Positions 1-9,716 of a stretch of DNA of 52,265 nt are shown here, piece after piece. This DNA comes from an uncultured Sphingomonadaceae bacterium. GTDB taxonomy: Bacteria > Pseudomonadota > Alphaproteobacteria > Sphingomonadales > Sphingomonadaceae. Each line of letters begins with the position of its first letter. Position 1 is the first letter of the stretch. Both the position numbers and the translations under genes were made by a program. The notes under the pieces are model-generated. The model had not been told where the DNA came from and searched no databases. It saw nothing but the letters and a program-made list of their open reading frames with translations. The DNA lies in NCBI GenBank assembly GCA_903871605.1, contig CAIQHF010000054.1:1-52265 (forward strand). Direction: 5' to 3'.

Positions 1-39
1 CCCCTCACCCCAACCCTCTCCCCGCTGGGGAGAGGGGGT
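1..39. repeat. Inverted-repeat hairpin downstream of topA (family D-like)
   Basis: A C-rich arm (CCCTCTCCCC) and its complement (GGGGAGAGGG) flank a 3-base loop at about 15-37. It lies just beyond the topA stop codon, so it could end topA transcription or protect its mRNA. It resembles the element at 33242-33345 upstream of hslU. It touches the window edge, so the full element is not visible. Confidence 0.5.
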
Positions 40-54
40 AAATCATTGCCGGCG

Positions 55-2616
55 TCAGGCCTTTGCCACCTTCTTCGCCGGCGCCTTCTTGGCCGCCGGC
101 GCCTTCTTCGCGGCGGCGGGCGGCTTCTTCGCCGCCGCCTTCTTGACCGGCTTCTTGCCCTTCGCCGGCCCCTTGGCGGCGCGCTCGGCCAACAGGATCA
201 CCGCCTCGTCGAGCGTCAGCGCCTTGGGATCGGCCGCCTTGGGCAGCGTCGCGTTGGTCGTGCCGTCGGTGACATAGGCGCCGAAGCGGCCCTCCATCAC
301 CTTGACCTCGGCACCGCCCTCGGGATGCGCGCCCAGCACCGCGATCGGCTCGCGCGCGGCACCGCGCCGCCCGCCGCCCGCCGCCGCCTCGGCAAGCTTG
401 ACCACCGCCGTGTTCATGCCCGTCTCGAACACGTCGGCGGTCGAGCTCAGCCGCGCATATTTGCCGTCGTGCATCAGATAGGGCCCGTAGCGACCGATCG
501 AGGCGGTGATGTCCTTGCCGCTCTCGGGATGCGGCCCGATCGTGCGCGGCAGCGACAGCAGCCGCAGCGCGAGCTCGAGCGTCAGCTCGCCCGCATCCTT
601 GGGGATCGACGCGCGCTTGGCCTCCTTGCCCTCGCCAAGCTGGATATAGGGGCCGAAGCGCCCGGCCTTGCGCTCGACGGGAAGGCCGGTCTCGGGGTCG
701 GTGCCGAGCGTCTCGGGGCCCGCATCGGCGCCGTCGGCGCCGCCGCCGGGCTGCGCAAAGCGGCGGGTATATTTGCACTCGGGATAGTTGGAGCAGGCGA
801 TGAACGCGCCGAAGCGGCCGCCGCGCAGCGCCAGCTTGCCCTCGTGGCAATTGGGGCAGAGCCGCGGGTCGGTGCCGTCGCCCTTGTCGGGGAACAGGAA
901 GGGCGCGAGGAAGGTGTCGAGCGCGGCGGTCACCTCGGACGGCTTCTGCTCCATCACTTCCGCGGTCTTGGGCTTGAAGTCGCGCCAGAACGCCTCGAGC
1001 ACCGCCTGCCACTGCGCGCGGCCGCCCGAGATGTCGTCGAGCTCTTCCTCGAGCTCGGCGGTGAAGTCGAAGCTTACATATTTCTCGAAGAAGCGCTCGA
1101 GAAACGCCGTCACCAGCCGGCCGCTCTCCTCGGCGAAGAAGCGGTTCTTCTCGATCCGGACGTAATCGCGATCCTTGAGCGTCTGCAGCGTCGAGGCGTA
1201 GGTCGAGGGCCGGCCGATGCCGAGCTCCTCCATCTTCTTGACGAGGCTCGCCTCGGAGAAGCGCGGCGGCGGCTGGGTGAAATGCTGCTCGGCGCGCACC
1301 GCCTTCACCGCCGGGCTGTCGCCCTCCTTCATCCGCGGCAGGCGGCGGCTCTCCTCGTCGCCCTCGTCATCGCGGCCCTCCTCGTAGAGCGCGAGATAGC
1401 CGGGGAAGAGGACGACCTGGCCCGTCGCGCGCAGGCCGAGCGTGCCGGTGCCGTCGCTCAAGTCGACCGTGGTGCGCTCGAGCCTGGCCGACGCCATCTG
1501 GCTCGCGGTCGCGCGCTTGAAGACGAGTTCGTAGAGCCGCGCATGATCGCCCGATCCCGCCTTCTCGCGCGAGAAATCGGTGGGGCGGATCGCCTCATGC
1601 GCTTCCTGCGCGTTCTTCGCCTTGGTCTGGTAGATGCGCGGCTTGTCGGGGACGTAGCCGCCGTCATAGCGCTCGGCGATCGCCTTGCGCGCGGCCGAGA
1701 TCGCGCTCTCGTCCATCTGCACGCCGTCGGTGCGCATATAGGTGATCAGCCCGTCCTCGTAGAGCGACTGCGCGATCCGCATCGTGTGGCTCGCCGAGAA
1801 GCCGAGCTTGCGCGCCGCCTCCTGCTGCAAGGTCGAGGTGGTGAAGGGCGGCGGCGGATTGCGCGTCAGCGGCTTGGTCTCGACCGACGAGACGCTGAGC
1901 CGCGCGGCCTCGACATCGGCCTTGGCGGCCTGCGCGTCGCCCTCCTTGCCGATCGTCAGGCGATCGATCCTGTCGCCCTTCCACTTCACCAAGCGCGCGA
2001 CGAACGGCACCGCATCCTGCTCGAGGTCTGCTGCGACCGACCAATATTCCTGCGGCCGGAACGCCTCGATCTCGCGCTCGCGATCGACGACGAGACGCAG
2101 CGCGACCGACTGCACGCGCCCCGCCGACTTGGCGCCGGGCAGCTTGCGCCACAGCACCGGCGACAGCGTGAAGCCAACCAGATAGTCGAGCGCGCGGCGC
2201 GCCCGGTACGCATCGATCAGATCCTCGTCGAGCGCGCGCGGCTCGGCCATCGCTTTCAGCACCGCCGCCTTGGTGATCGCGTTGAAGGTGACGCGCACCG
2301 TGTCGGCGGGGAGCGCCTTGCGCTTCCTGAGCACCTCCTGGACGTGCCACGAGATCGCCTCGCCCTCGCGATCGGGATCGGTCGCGAGGATCAGGCCGTC
2401 GGCGCTCTTGGCCTCGTCGGTGATCGCCTTCAGCTGCCGCGTCTTGTCGGCATAATTCTCCCACTCCATCGAAAAGCCGTCATCGGGGTTCACCGAGCCG
2501 TCCTTGGCGGGCAGATCGCGGACGTGGCCGTAGGAGGCGAGCACCTTGAACCCGGGGCCGAGATATTTCTCGATGGTCTTGGCCTTGGCGGGGGATTCGA
2601 CGACGACGAGCTTCAT
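55..2616 (-). CDS. topA: DNA topoisomerase I (type IA)
   Basis: Relaxes negatively supercoiled DNA through a transient 5'-phosphotyrosine link. The 853-residue product opens with a TOPRIM domain (Glu7 in VVESPAKAK and the acidic DPDREGE motif at 80-86). The catalytic tyrosine is Tyr293 in ITYMRTDG. A four-cysteine zinc module (CPNC...CSNYPEC) lies near residue 600. Repeats of the KxGRFGxY type follow, and the tail is rich in Lys/Ala/Pro, typical of alphaproteobacterial TopA and probably DNA-binding. It is the last gene of a minus-strand run plsY-dprA-topA, separated from dprA by 192 bases. That gap holds a GTACGCGTAC palindrome but no recognisable gene. Confidence 0.97.
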   Translation of the reverse strand: MKLVVVESPAKAKTIEKYLGPGFKVLASYGHVRDLPAKDGSVNPDDGFSMEWENYADKTRQLKAITDEAKSADGLILATDPDREGEAISWHVQEVLRKRKALPADTVRVTFNAITKAAVLKAMAEPRALDEDLIDAYRARRALDYLVGFTLSPVLWRKLPGAKSAGRVQSVALRLVVDREREIEAFRPQEYWSVAADLEQDAVPFVARLVKWKGDRIDRLTIGKEGDAQAAKADVEAARLSVSSVETKPLTRNPPPPFTTSTLQQEAARKLGFSASHTMRIAQSLYEDGLITYMRTDGVQMDESAISAARKAIAERYDGGYVPDKPRIYQTKAKNAQEAHEAIRPTDFSREKAGSGDHARLYELVFKRATASQMASARLERTTVDLSDGTGTLGLRATGQVVLFPGYLALYEEGRDDEGDEESRRLPRMKEGDSPAVKAVRAEQHFTQPPPRFSEASLVKKMEELGIGRPSTYASTLQTLKDRDYVRIEKNRFFAEESGRLVTAFLERFFEKYVSFDFTAELEEELDDISGGRAQWQAVLEAFWRDFKPKTAEVMEQKPSEVTAALDTFLAPFLFPDKGDGTDPRLCPNCHEGKLALRGGRFGAFIACSNYPECKYTRRFAQPGGGADGADAGPETLGTDPETGLPVERKAGRFGPYIQLGEGKEAKRASIPKDAGELTLELALRLLSLPRTIGPHPESGKDITASIGRYGPYLMHDGKYARLSSTADVFETGMNTAVVKLAEAAAGGGRRGAAREPIAVLGAHPEGGAEVKVMEGRFGAYVTDGTTNATLPKAADPKALTLDEAVILLAERAAKGPAKGKKPVKKAAAKKPPAAAKKAPAAKKAPAKKVAKA

Positions 2617-2808
2617 AAGTGACGCAGTCCTTCACGTGTACGCGTACGAGGGTGGGAAGCTTGATCGCGGTTAGTCAAGCCGCCGTTGTGCCGCCACGGT
2701 ATCTTGGCCGGCGGCTGGTGCGCCTGCCTCGGCAGCGATCCAGTGAAGCGAGCGCGACGCGCGAAGCCCCGGTGCCCCTGCCTTGACGGAGCACGGCGCC
2801 GCCCGACG

Positions 2809-3969
2809 CTATGCGAGGCTCACCTGCCCGCCGGCATGGCGCTCGAGCCGCCCGGCCAGCTCGAGCTCGAGCAGCACGGTCTGCACGATCGCGGGCGCGC
2901 GGCCCGACAGCCGCACGATCTCGTCGACCGGCACCGGCGAGGGCCCCAGCAGATCGCCGACCGCGCGGCGATCCGCATCCTGCGCGTCGGCGACGACCCG
3001 CGGGCCGCCATAGCCGCCGATTCCCGGCTCCCCCAGCGTCGCGCGCGGATCGATCGGGCGCAGCGCCTCGATCACGTCGTCGGCGTTCTGCACCAGCGTC
3101 GCGCCGTCGCGGATCAGCTGGTTGCAGCCCTGCGCGCGCTGGTCGAGCGGCGATCCCGGCACCGCGAGCACCTCGCGGCCATAGTCGCCGGCATAGCGCG
3201 CGGTGATCAGCGATCCCGATCGCGGCGCCGCCTCGATCACCACCACCGCCTGCGCCAGCCCGGCGATGATCCGGTTGCGATAGGGGAAATGGCGCGCGCG
3301 CGGTTCGATGCCGGGGGGCTGCTCGGCGATGAGCAGACCGCGCGCGGCGATCTCGGCCTGCAGCTCGGCATTTTCGGGCGGATAGGCGATGTCGATCCCG
3401 CCGGCGATCACGCCGATCGTGCCGCTGTCGAGCGAGCCCTGATGCGCGGCGGTGTCGATCCCGCGCGCCAGCCCCGAGGCGACCGCGATACCGCGCTCAC
3501 CGAGCTCGGCGGCAAGCCCGCGCGCGAAGCGGCACGCCGTGGCCGAGGCGTTGCGCGCGCCGACCATGCCGACCACCGGGCGATCGGCGAGCGCGCGCGT
3601 GCCCCGCACGATCAGCACCGGGGGCGCACCCGCGACGGCGGCGAGCGGCGCGGGATAGCCGGGCAGACCGAGGAACAGGTAGCGTGCGCCCGCCGCCTCG
3701 ACCGCGGCGACCTCAGCCTCGACGACCGCGCGCGACGCGATCGGGGGCGGCTTGCCACCGCCGCGCCGCGCCAGATCGGGTATCGCCTCGAGCGCCGCCG
3801 CGGCGGTGCCGAAGCGGAGCAGCAGTTGCGCATAGGTGATCGGGCCGACCGTCGGCGTGCGGATCAGCCTGAGCCTGGCGATGCGATCGTCGCGCACCGC
3901 CCCCGGCGATGCGGCCGGCTGTTCGGGAAGCCCCGACCCGTCGACATGCTCGTCGATCGCGCCGGGCAT
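2809..3969 (-). CDS. dprA: DNA-processing protein DprA (natural transformation)
   Basis: Loads RecA on incoming single-stranded DNA during transformation. The 386-residue product has an N-terminal helical region (IRTPTVGPITYAQLL). A Rossmann-like core follows with VGMVGARNAS, GLARGIDTAAH and GSLITARYA, the DprA/Smf signature. A C-terminal winged-helix segment (PVPVDEIVRLSG) completes it. The open frame extends upstream to 4032, but that part overlaps plsY. The ATG at 3969 lies 7 bases after the plsY stop and fits the family better. It is probably cotranscribed with plsY. Confidence 0.94.
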   Translation of the reverse strand: MPGAIDEHVDGSGLPEQPAASPGAVRDDRIARLRLIRTPTVGPITYAQLLLRFGTAAAALEAIPDLARRGGGKPPPIASRAVVEAEVAAVEAAGARYLFLGLPGYPAPLAAVAGAPPVLIVRGTRALADRPVVGMVGARNASATACRFARGLAAELGERGIAVASGLARGIDTAAHQGSLDSGTIGVIAGGIDIAYPPENAELQAEIAARGLLIAEQPPGIEPRARHFPYRNRIIAGLAQAVVVIEAAPRSGSLITARYAGDYGREVLAVPGSPLDQRAQGCNQLIRDGATLVQNADDVIEALRPIDPRATLGEPGIGGYGGPRVVADAQDADRRAVGDLLGPSPVPVDEIVRLSGRAPAIVQTVLLELELAGRLERHAGGQVSLA

Positions 3970-3976
3970 GGCGGCG

Positions 3977-4597
3977 TCAGCCGGCGCCGCCGCCGAAGCG
4001 CGGTTCGGTGCCGTCGAGCAGCCGCTCGACATTGGCGCGATGCTTCCACAGCACGACCAGCGCGAGCAGCAGGAAGACCAGCGTCAGATCGGACCGGTTG
4101 AGGATCGCCGCGGTCACCGGCGTCGCGATCACCGCGCTCATCCCGCCGACCGAGCTGTGCCGGGTCGCCCCGAACGCCACCAGCCAGACCAGCGCGAACA
4201 CCAGCCCGCACGGCCACGACAGCGCGAGCGCGACGCCGAGGAAGGTCGCCACCCCCTTGCCGCCCCTGAAGCGAAGCCAGACCGGATAGACGTGGCCGAG
4301 GAACGCGAAGGCGCCCGCAACGATCGCCGGCAGCGAGGGCGGAAGCGGATCGGGCCAGAGCCGGCCGACGACCAGCACCGCCGCGGCCCCCTTCGCCGCA
4401 TCGAGCAGCAGCGTCAGGATCGCCAGTTCCTTGCGCCCCGTGCGCAGCACGTTGGTGGCGCCGATATTGCCCGAGCCGATCGTGCGCGGATCCGCGGCAC
4501 CGCCGAGACGCGTCACCAGCAGGCCGAACGGGATGGATCCCAGCAGATAGCCGATCAGCGCGGCTGTACCCAGTTCCAGCCAGTTGGTTGCGGTCAC
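3977..4597 (-). CDS. plsY: Acyl-phosphate:glycerol-3-phosphate acyltransferase PlsY
   Basis: Integral membrane enzyme making lysophosphatidic acid from acyl-phosphate, the first step of phospholipid synthesis. The 206-residue product has several membrane helices and the PlsY motifs LGSIPFG, GSGNIGATNVLR (residues 40-51) and RFRGGKGVAT. It is divergent from murI, and the 126-base gap contains an unusually AT-rich patch (about 4620-4675) where promoters for both genes could sit. It is followed at 7 bases by dprA. Confidence 0.96.
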   Translation of the reverse strand: MTATNWLELGTAALIGYLLGSIPFGLLVTRLGGAADPRTIGSGNIGATNVLRTGRKELAILTLLLDAAKGAAAVLVVGRLWPDPLPPSLPAIVAGAFAFLGHVYPVWLRFRGGKGVATFLGVALALSWPCGLVFALVWLVAFGATRHSSVGGMSAVIATPVTAAILNRSDLTLVFLLLALVVLWKHRANVERLLDGTEPRFGGGAG

Positions 4598-4723
4598 CAG
4601 ATACGTCCCCTGCGTGCCGCATCAGCATAATGATCATATCCGCCTGCGCAACAAAATGGATTAGTATTATCGCCGAAACACGCCGGTTGCCGGGGACGCA
4701 CGGCACGCCTAGATCGCTCGGCG

Positions 4724-5518
4724 ATGGATTCCGACCGTCCTCTGCTGGTCTTCGATTCCGGGGTCGGCGGCCTGTCGGTGCTGGCCGCGATCCGCCGCGC
4801 GCTGCCGACCGCGCCGATCGTCTATGTCGCGGATTCGGGTGGTTTTCCCTACGGCACCAAAAGCGAGGCCGAGATCGCGGCGCGCGTCCCGGCGCTGCTC
4901 GGCCGGCTGGTCGAGCGCTACCGGCCGCGGCTCGTCGTGATCGCGTGCAACACCGCCTCGACGATCGCGCTGGCCGCCGTGCGCGCCGCGCTCGATCTGC
5001 CGATCGTCGGCACGGTGCCCGCGATCCGGCCCGCAGCGCTTGTCTCGAAGACGCGCGCGATCGGCGTGCTCGGGACCGACGCGACCGTCCGCCAGCCCTA
5101 TGTCGACCGGCTCGCCGCCGAGTTCGCCGCCGACTGCGTGGTGATCCGCCACGGCTCGGCGCGGCTGGTCGATCTCGCCGAGGCCTCGCTGCGCGGCGAT
5201 CCGGGCGATCCGGCGGACTATGCGGCGGTGATGGCCGGGCTGTTCGGTCAGCCCGGCGGCGACGCGATCGATACCGTCGTGCTCGCCTGCACGCATTTCC
5301 CGCTGGTCGCCGCGCAACTCGCCGCCGCCAGTCCGCGCCCGATCGGCTTCGTCGACGGCGCCGAGGGGATTGCGCGCCGCGTCGGCGTGCTGACGCAGGG
5401 TCAGCCCTGGCCCGCCGCGCCCGCCGCGGGGGTTGCGCTGTTCACCTCCGATGCCGATGTCGGCGCGCTGGCACCCGCGCTCGCTAACCGCGGGTTATTA
5501 CGGATTGAGCGATTGTGA
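4724..5518 (+). CDS. murI: Glutamate racemase
   Basis: Makes D-glutamate for peptidoglycan. The 264-residue product shows the family's cysteine pair in IACNTAS (Cys75) and LACTHFP (Cys189). The N-terminal [12 protein letters not shown] loop and the substrate motif PYGTKSE are also present. Length is typical. The gene stands alone on the plus strand, divergent from plsY, with hemA starting 97 bases downstream. Confidence 0.96.
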   Translation: MDSDRPLLVFDSGVGGLSVLAAIRRALPTAPIVYVADSGGFPYGTKSEAEIAARVPALLGRLVERYRPRLVVIACNTASTIALAAVRAALDLPIVGTVPAIRPAALVSKTRAIGVLGTDATVRQPYVDRLAAEFAADCVVIRHGSARLVDLAEASLRGDPGDPADYAAVMAGLFGQPGGDAIDTVVLACTHFPLVAAQLAAASPRPIGFVDGAEGIARRVGVLTQGQPWPAAPAAGVALFTSDADVGALAPALANRGLLRIERL

Positions 5519-5615
5519 GACGCGCCCGATGGGGCTGATCGCATTTCCTCCTCGCGGGGGGAGTGGATGTTCGTGGAATGACGCGCTATTGGCGTTCCGC
5601 CCGGGCGGCAGGAGG

Positions 5616-6836
5616 ATGGCTTTGGATTATCAGCGCGTGTTCGCCCAGGCGATCGATCGGCTCCATGCCGAGGGCCGCTACCGGGTGTTCATCGATATCC
5701 TGCGCAACAAGGGCAATTTCCCCAATGCGCGCTGCTTCGCCGGGCATAATGGGCCCAAGCCGATCACGGTGTGGTGCTCGAACGACTATCTCGCCATGGG
5801 CCAGCATCCCAAGGTGATCGCCGCGATGGAGGACGCGCTCCACGACGTCGGCGCGGGCTCGGGCGGCACGCGCAACATCGGCGGCAACACGCACTACCAT
5901 GTCGATCTCGAGGCCGAGCTCGCCGACCTGCACGGCAAGGAGGGCGCGCTGCTGTTCACCAGCGGCTATGTCTCGAACGAGGCGACGCTGGCGACGCTCG
6001 CCAAGGTGCTGCCCGGCTGCATCATCTTCTCGGACGAGCTCAACCACGCCTCGATGATCGCGGGGATCCGCAATTCGGGCTGCGAGAAGCGCGTCTTCCG
6101 CCACAACGACCTCGTCCATCTCGAGGAGCTGCTCGCCGCCGAAGACCCCGATACGCCCAAGCTGATCGCGTTCGAGAGCGTCTATTCGATGGACGGCGAC
6201 ATCGCGCCGATCGCGGCGATCTGCGACCTCGCCGACACCTACAACGCGCTGACCTATTGCGACGAGGTCCATGCGGTCGGCATGTACGGCGCGCGCGGCG
6301 GCGGCATTTCGGAGCGCGACCAGGTCGCCGACCGGATCACGATCATCGAGGGGACGCTGGGCAAGGCGTTCGGCGTGATGGGCGGCTACATCGCCTGCGA
6401 CAGCCAGATCATCGACGTGATCCGCTCCTACGCACCGGGCTTCATCTTCACCACCTCGCTGTCGCCGGTGCTGGTCGCGGGCGTGCTGGCGAGCGTGCGC
6501 CACCTCAAGGCCTCGTCGGTCGAGCGCGAGGGCCAGCAGGCCGCCGCGACGATGCTGAAGACGCTGTTCGCCGATGCCGGGCTTCCCGTGCTGCCGTCGA
6601 CCACGCACATCGTGCCGCTGCACGTCGGCGATCCGGTCAAGGCCAAGAAGATCAGCGACATATTGCTCGCCGAATATGGCGTGTACGTCCAGCCGATCAA
6701 TTATCCGACCGTGCCGCGCGGCACCGAGCGGCTGCGCTTCACGCCGGGGCCGTCGCACAGCGAAGAGATGATGCGCGAGCTGACCGGCGCGCTGGTCGAG
6801 ATCTGGGACCGGATGGCGCTGCGGGTCGCGGCTTAG
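5616..6836 (+). CDS. hemA: 5-aminolevulinate synthase
   Basis: PLP enzyme condensing glycine and succinyl-CoA to 5-aminolevulinate, the alphaproteobacterial entry to heme (Shemin pathway). The 406-residue product starts MALDYQRVF at an ATG directly behind AGGAGG. The frame is open further upstream to 5433, but that part overlaps murI and is not conserved-looking. The glycine-rich segment [11 protein letters not shown] and the PLP lysine Lys250 ([13 protein letters not shown]) are present. A repeat hairpin lies just beyond the stop. Confidence 0.96.
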   Translation: MALDYQRVFAQAIDRLHAEGRYRVFIDILRNKGNFPNARCFAGHNGPKPITVWCSNDYLAMGQHPKVIAAMEDALHDVGAGSGGTRNIGGNTHYHVDLEAELADLHGKEGALLFTSGYVSNEATLATLAKVLPGCIIFSDELNHASMIAGIRNSGCEKRVFRHNDLVHLEELLAAEDPDTPKLIAFESVYSMDGDIAPIAAICDLADTYNALTYCDEVHAVGMYGARGGGISERDQVADRITIIEGTLGKAFGVMGGYIACDSQIIDVIRSYAPGFIFTTSLSPVLVAGVLASVRHLKASSVEREGQQAAATMLKTLFADAGLPVLPSTTHIVPLHVGDPVKAKKISDILLAEYGVYVQPINYPTVPRGTERLRFTPGPSHSEEMMRELTGALVEIWDRMALRVAA

Positions 6837-6847
6837 CAGCGCTTCGG

Positions 6848-6924
6848 TGCGCCTGCGACGGCAGGAGCCCAGCTGACGGGCCATGGCGTTTGAAACCCCG
6901 GGCTCCTGCCGTCGCGGGAGCACG
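6848..6924. repeat. Family A hairpin repeat between convergent genes
   Basis: Two hairpins, around GCCTGC-GACG-GCAGG and CTCCTGCCGTCGCGGGAG, are separated by about 45 bases. GAGCCCAG near the left arm pairs with CCGGGCTC near the right. The element fills the gap between hemA (+) and the thioredoxin-domain lipoprotein gene (-). A bidirectional terminator role is an inference from that position. Confidence 0.7.
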
Positions 6925-6948
6925 GCTCGGCATCCAATCGAACCCGCC

Positions 6949-8487
6949 TCACGCCGTCTTGAGCACGTTCCGGCACACCGCGGTCGCATCGCTCGCCGGG
7001 CACACCTGCCCCATTCGCGTGCCCAGCCGCGCCAGCACCGCGCCGCCGTCGTGCTTGCCCGCCCATTCGCGCATCTTCTTGCCCCAATCGTCGGCCTTCT
7101 TGGCGGTGCGCTGCGCATAGTCGCCGCTGTTCTGCGCGAGCGCATCGATCACCATTCCGGCGCTCTGCGCGACCGCGGCCTTGTCCCCGGGCGTCATCCG
7201 CACGACGCCGTCCGAATAGAGGATCGCCCACTGGATCCGCGTCGCCGGGCCCTGCGCGGTCTCGGCGGCCTGCCTGAGCCACCCGATCGCCGCCGGATAA
7301 TCCTTCGCATCCTCCTCCAGCCCGGCAAGATCGACCATGAAATAATAAGGCGCGATCGCGTGCGGCAGTTCGGCCTTCCAGAGCCGCTCCGCGCCCGCCT
7401 TGTCGCCCGCGTCGGCCAGCGCCTGCCCCGCATTCGGCATCACCGCCTGGCGCATCATCGGATCGGTCGCGGCATGATCGGCCAGGGCGACCCGCTCGCG
7501 CACCTTGGCCAGCAGCGCGGGGGCGATCTTGCCGCCGTTCGCCGCCTTCGAGAGCGCGACCTCGGCATTGACCGCGGAGAGCCGGTCGCCGAGCGGCACG
7601 CTCGCGTCCGCCGCCACCTTGTCCATCGCCGCGACCAGCTGCGCCGACAGCGCCTGCCTCTCAGCCGGATCGGGCAGCGCGAGGATCAGCGGCGTGGTGC
7701 CGTAGCTCAGCTCCTGGCGATTGGCCTTCACTTCGGAATAATCCGACAGGATCGCGGGTAGGACCGCGCGCACCTCGGCCTGCTGATCGGCGTTGAGCTC
7801 GGCGACGTCCTTGCCGCCGCCCGCCATGAACAGGCTGGTCAGCGCGAAATGGCGCTTCATGACGGGATCGGGCGCAGCCTCGGCGAGCCTGGCGATGAAG
7901 GCGACCTCCTTCTTCTGGTCGCCGAAATGCTTGGGATCGTCGAGCCAGTCGAAGCTGGCGAGCAGCCGCCAGTCGTCCGCCGCCAGCGTCGAAGGATCGT
8001 CCGCGCGCTTGAGCAGATCCTCGGTCGAGCCGGCGTGTGTGGCGGCGACGCGCAGCACCTCGGCAAGCGCGCCGGCGGTCGACCCGCCCGACAGTCGCGT
8101 GATCTCGCTGTGATCGGGGCGCAGCAGGATGACGGTCGGATAGCCCTGGATGCCGAACTTCTCGCCCCAGCTCTGCGCGCCCTTGGCGTCGCCGTCGAGG
8201 TGGACGGGGATGAACGCGCGGGTCTGCGCGACGAAGGCCGGGTCCTTGAACAGCGTCGATCTCATCGCATTGCACGGCGGGCACCATTTGGCGCCCCAAT
8301 AGAGCAGCACCGGCTTGTTCGCCTCCTTGGCCTCGGCGAAGGCGTCGTCGACATCGCCCTCGCGCCAGGCGATCTGCTGCACGGCCGCGGACGGTTGCGC
8401 CGCGGCCTGCTGCCGGTCCGGCCTGCGGTGGCAGCCGGTCGCCACCAGCGCCGCGCCCATCATCAATCCGCCGATCGCGCGCCGCAT
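6949..8487 (-). CDS. Thioredoxin-domain lipoprotein with long helical C-terminus
   Basis: The 512-residue product begins with a lipoprotein signal (h-region GGLMMGAALVA, then TGC, lipidated Cys19). It is therefore predicted to be anchored in an envelope membrane facing the periplasm. A thioredoxin-like domain follows, with the redox motif WCPPC (Cys69/Cys72) in LLYWGAKWCPPCNAM and a cis-Pro region (GIQGYPTVILL). After residue 150 or so comes an Ala-rich, probably helical repeat-like region of more than 300 residues. The frame is open upstream to 8832, but that part overlaps the next gene and lacks a signal peptide. Role unknown; disulfide reduction or exchange is an inference from the motif. 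Confidence 0.85.
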   Translation of the reverse strand: MRRAIGGLMMGAALVATGCHRRPDRQQAAAQPSAAVQQIAWREGDVDDAFAEAKEANKPVLLYWGAKWCPPCNAMRSTLFKDPAFVAQTRAFIPVHLDGDAKGAQSWGEKFGIQGYPTVILLRPDHSEITRLSGGSTAGALAEVLRVAATHAGSTEDLLKRADDPSTLAADDWRLLASFDWLDDPKHFGDQKKEVAFIARLAEAAPDPVMKRHFALTSLFMAGGGKDVAELNADQQAEVRAVLPAILSDYSEVKANRQELSYGTTPLILALPDPAERQALSAQLVAAMDKVAADASVPLGDRLSAVNAEVALSKAANGGKIAPALLAKVRERVALADHAATDPMMRQAVMPNAGQALADAGDKAGAERLWKAELPHAIAPYYFMVDLAGLEEDAKDYPAAIGWLRQAAETAQGPATRIQWAILYSDGVVRMTPGDKAAVAQSAGMVIDALAQNSGDYAQRTAKKADDWGKKMREWAGKHDGGAVLARLGTRMGQVCPASDATAVCRNVLKTA

Positions 8488-8552
8488 TCCACCCGCCCCG
8501 TCATTGCCCCATCGGGGGATGATACGCGGATTCGGCGCGCCGCCAAGCGCGA

Positions 8553-9044
8553 TCAGGCGAGCGAAAATCCCAGCCCGAGCGTCAGCGCACCGAGCGCGAG
8601 CGACAGCGGCAGGCGCAGCTTCATCCACCAGGCCGGCACCAGCCCGTGCCGCGCCAGCCAGCGATCGACCAACGGGGTGAGCGCGATCGTCACGCCCAGC
8701 GTCGTCGAGGCGGTCGCGGGAAAGTCCCATGCCAGCCCGACCACCAGCCACGCCACCAGCGACGGCACGATCGCGATGCCCATCAGCCGCGGCATCTGCT
8801 CGGGCGTCGCGCGCGTCGCCGCCACGCCCCACCAGATTCCGCCCAAAAAGCTCAGGATCAGCGCCGCATAGCTCAGCGCGAGGCCGCCGAGCACGATCGG
8901 GACCGGCGTATCGGGATAGACCCCGCTCGCCAGCCGGATGAACAGCGCGAGGATCAGCGGCAGCAGCCCCGCCGCGCCGAGCATCGCCGCCGCCAGAGGC
9001 ACGCGCTCGACGTCGACGCGATCCTCCACCCTGTCATCGCCCAT
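8553..9044 (-). CDS. DUF3429-like membrane protein
   Basis: The 163-residue protein has about five hydrophobic segments, including PLAAAMLGAAGLLPLILALF, a GGIWWGVAA turn and a C-terminal PLSLALGALTLGLGFSLA. This looks like the DUF3429 inner-membrane family, whose function is unknown. I chose the ATG at 9044 (MGDDRVED); the frame runs open to 9167 without membrane features. It is upstream of the thioredoxin lipoprotein gene on the same strand with a 65-base gap. Confidence 0.8.
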   Translation of the reverse strand: MGDDRVEDRVDVERVPLAAAMLGAAGLLPLILALFIRLASGVYPDTPVPIVLGGLALSYAALILSFLGGIWWGVAATRATPEQMPRLMGIAIVPSLVAWLVVGLAWDFPATASTTLGVTIALTPLVDRWLARHGLVPAWWMKLRLPLSLALGALTLGLGFSLA

Positions 9045-9124
9045 CGTTCGTCCTCTTGCCCGCTTCCCGATCACGTCTTCTTGCCAGCCTTGCGTCAATG
9101 GACCGCTAACATGGCGATGCACCG

Positions 9125-9634
9125 TCAGTCGCGGCAATAGCCCTCGCCGGGCTTGACGGTCAGGCAATCACTCTTGCCGGCGAGATATTTGAGCCCGGTC
9201 GCTTTGCCGTCGGTCGCGCGCAGCACCTGCTGTCCGTCGGGGCGGGTGAAGACGATCGTGTCGCCCGTGGCGACGCCGTCGAACACGCCGTTGTCGTCGA
9301 GCGTGTAGCGATCGGTGAGCCGATAATGGCCGGGCCGCCTGGCGGGATCGGCGGCGATCGTCAGCGTCAGCCCCTCGACGCCCTTCCAGCGCCCGATCCA
9401 GCCATCGGCGGCGGGCGGATCGACGAGGCCGGCCATGCGGTTGTCGAGCCCCGCGATCCGGCGTTGCGTGGTGTCGCTCGCCGCATCGACGCGGTTCGAC
9501 GCGGCGTCGCCCCAATTGTCGACCGAATCGGCGAGGCTGTCGGCATGGTTGGCGAGATTGCTGGTCGTTGTCTGCGCGCCGTGGCAACCGCCCAGCATGG
9601 CGAGCGCGGCGACGGCGATGATCGGCATGCGCAT
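9125..9634 (-). CDS. Small predicted lipoprotein, unknown function
   Basis: The 169-residue product has a lipoprotein signal (AVAALAMLGGC, Cys17). A polar, probably coiled helical stretch follows (about residues 20-70, many D/N/A), and then a compact C-terminal domain with a Cys pair (SDCLTVKPGEGYC). The C-terminal part reads like a small beta domain (GRWKGVEGLTLTI, GHYRLTDRYTL). I do not recognise a named family. Divergent from rpiB. Confidence 0.8.
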   Translation of the reverse strand: MRMPIIAVAALAMLGGCHGAQTTTSNLANHADSLADSVDNWGDAASNRVDAASDTTQRRIAGLDNRMAGLVDPPAADGWIGRWKGVEGLTLTIAADPARRPGHYRLTDRYTLDDNGVFDGVATGDTIVFTRPDGQQVLRATDGKATGLKYLAGKSDCLTVKPGEGYCRD

Positions 9635-9716
9635 GGGTCAAAATCCTATTCCGGCCTAGCCTATCGGCGGCCACGCCCGTAGAGAGACGCCGATCCGACT
9701 CAACAGGTTCCCGGAC

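Noticed and set aside
46-2622. A plus-strand ORF of 858 codons opposite topA
   Set aside because: It is the antisense of topA. In high-GC DNA, stop codons are rare in antisense frames, and its sequence is Arg/Leu/Gly-rich without any domain.
2638-2647. GTACGCGTAC palindrome upstream of topA as an operator
   Set aside because: A single 10-base palindrome in GC-rich DNA is not enough to call a binding site; no second copy was seen near another gene.
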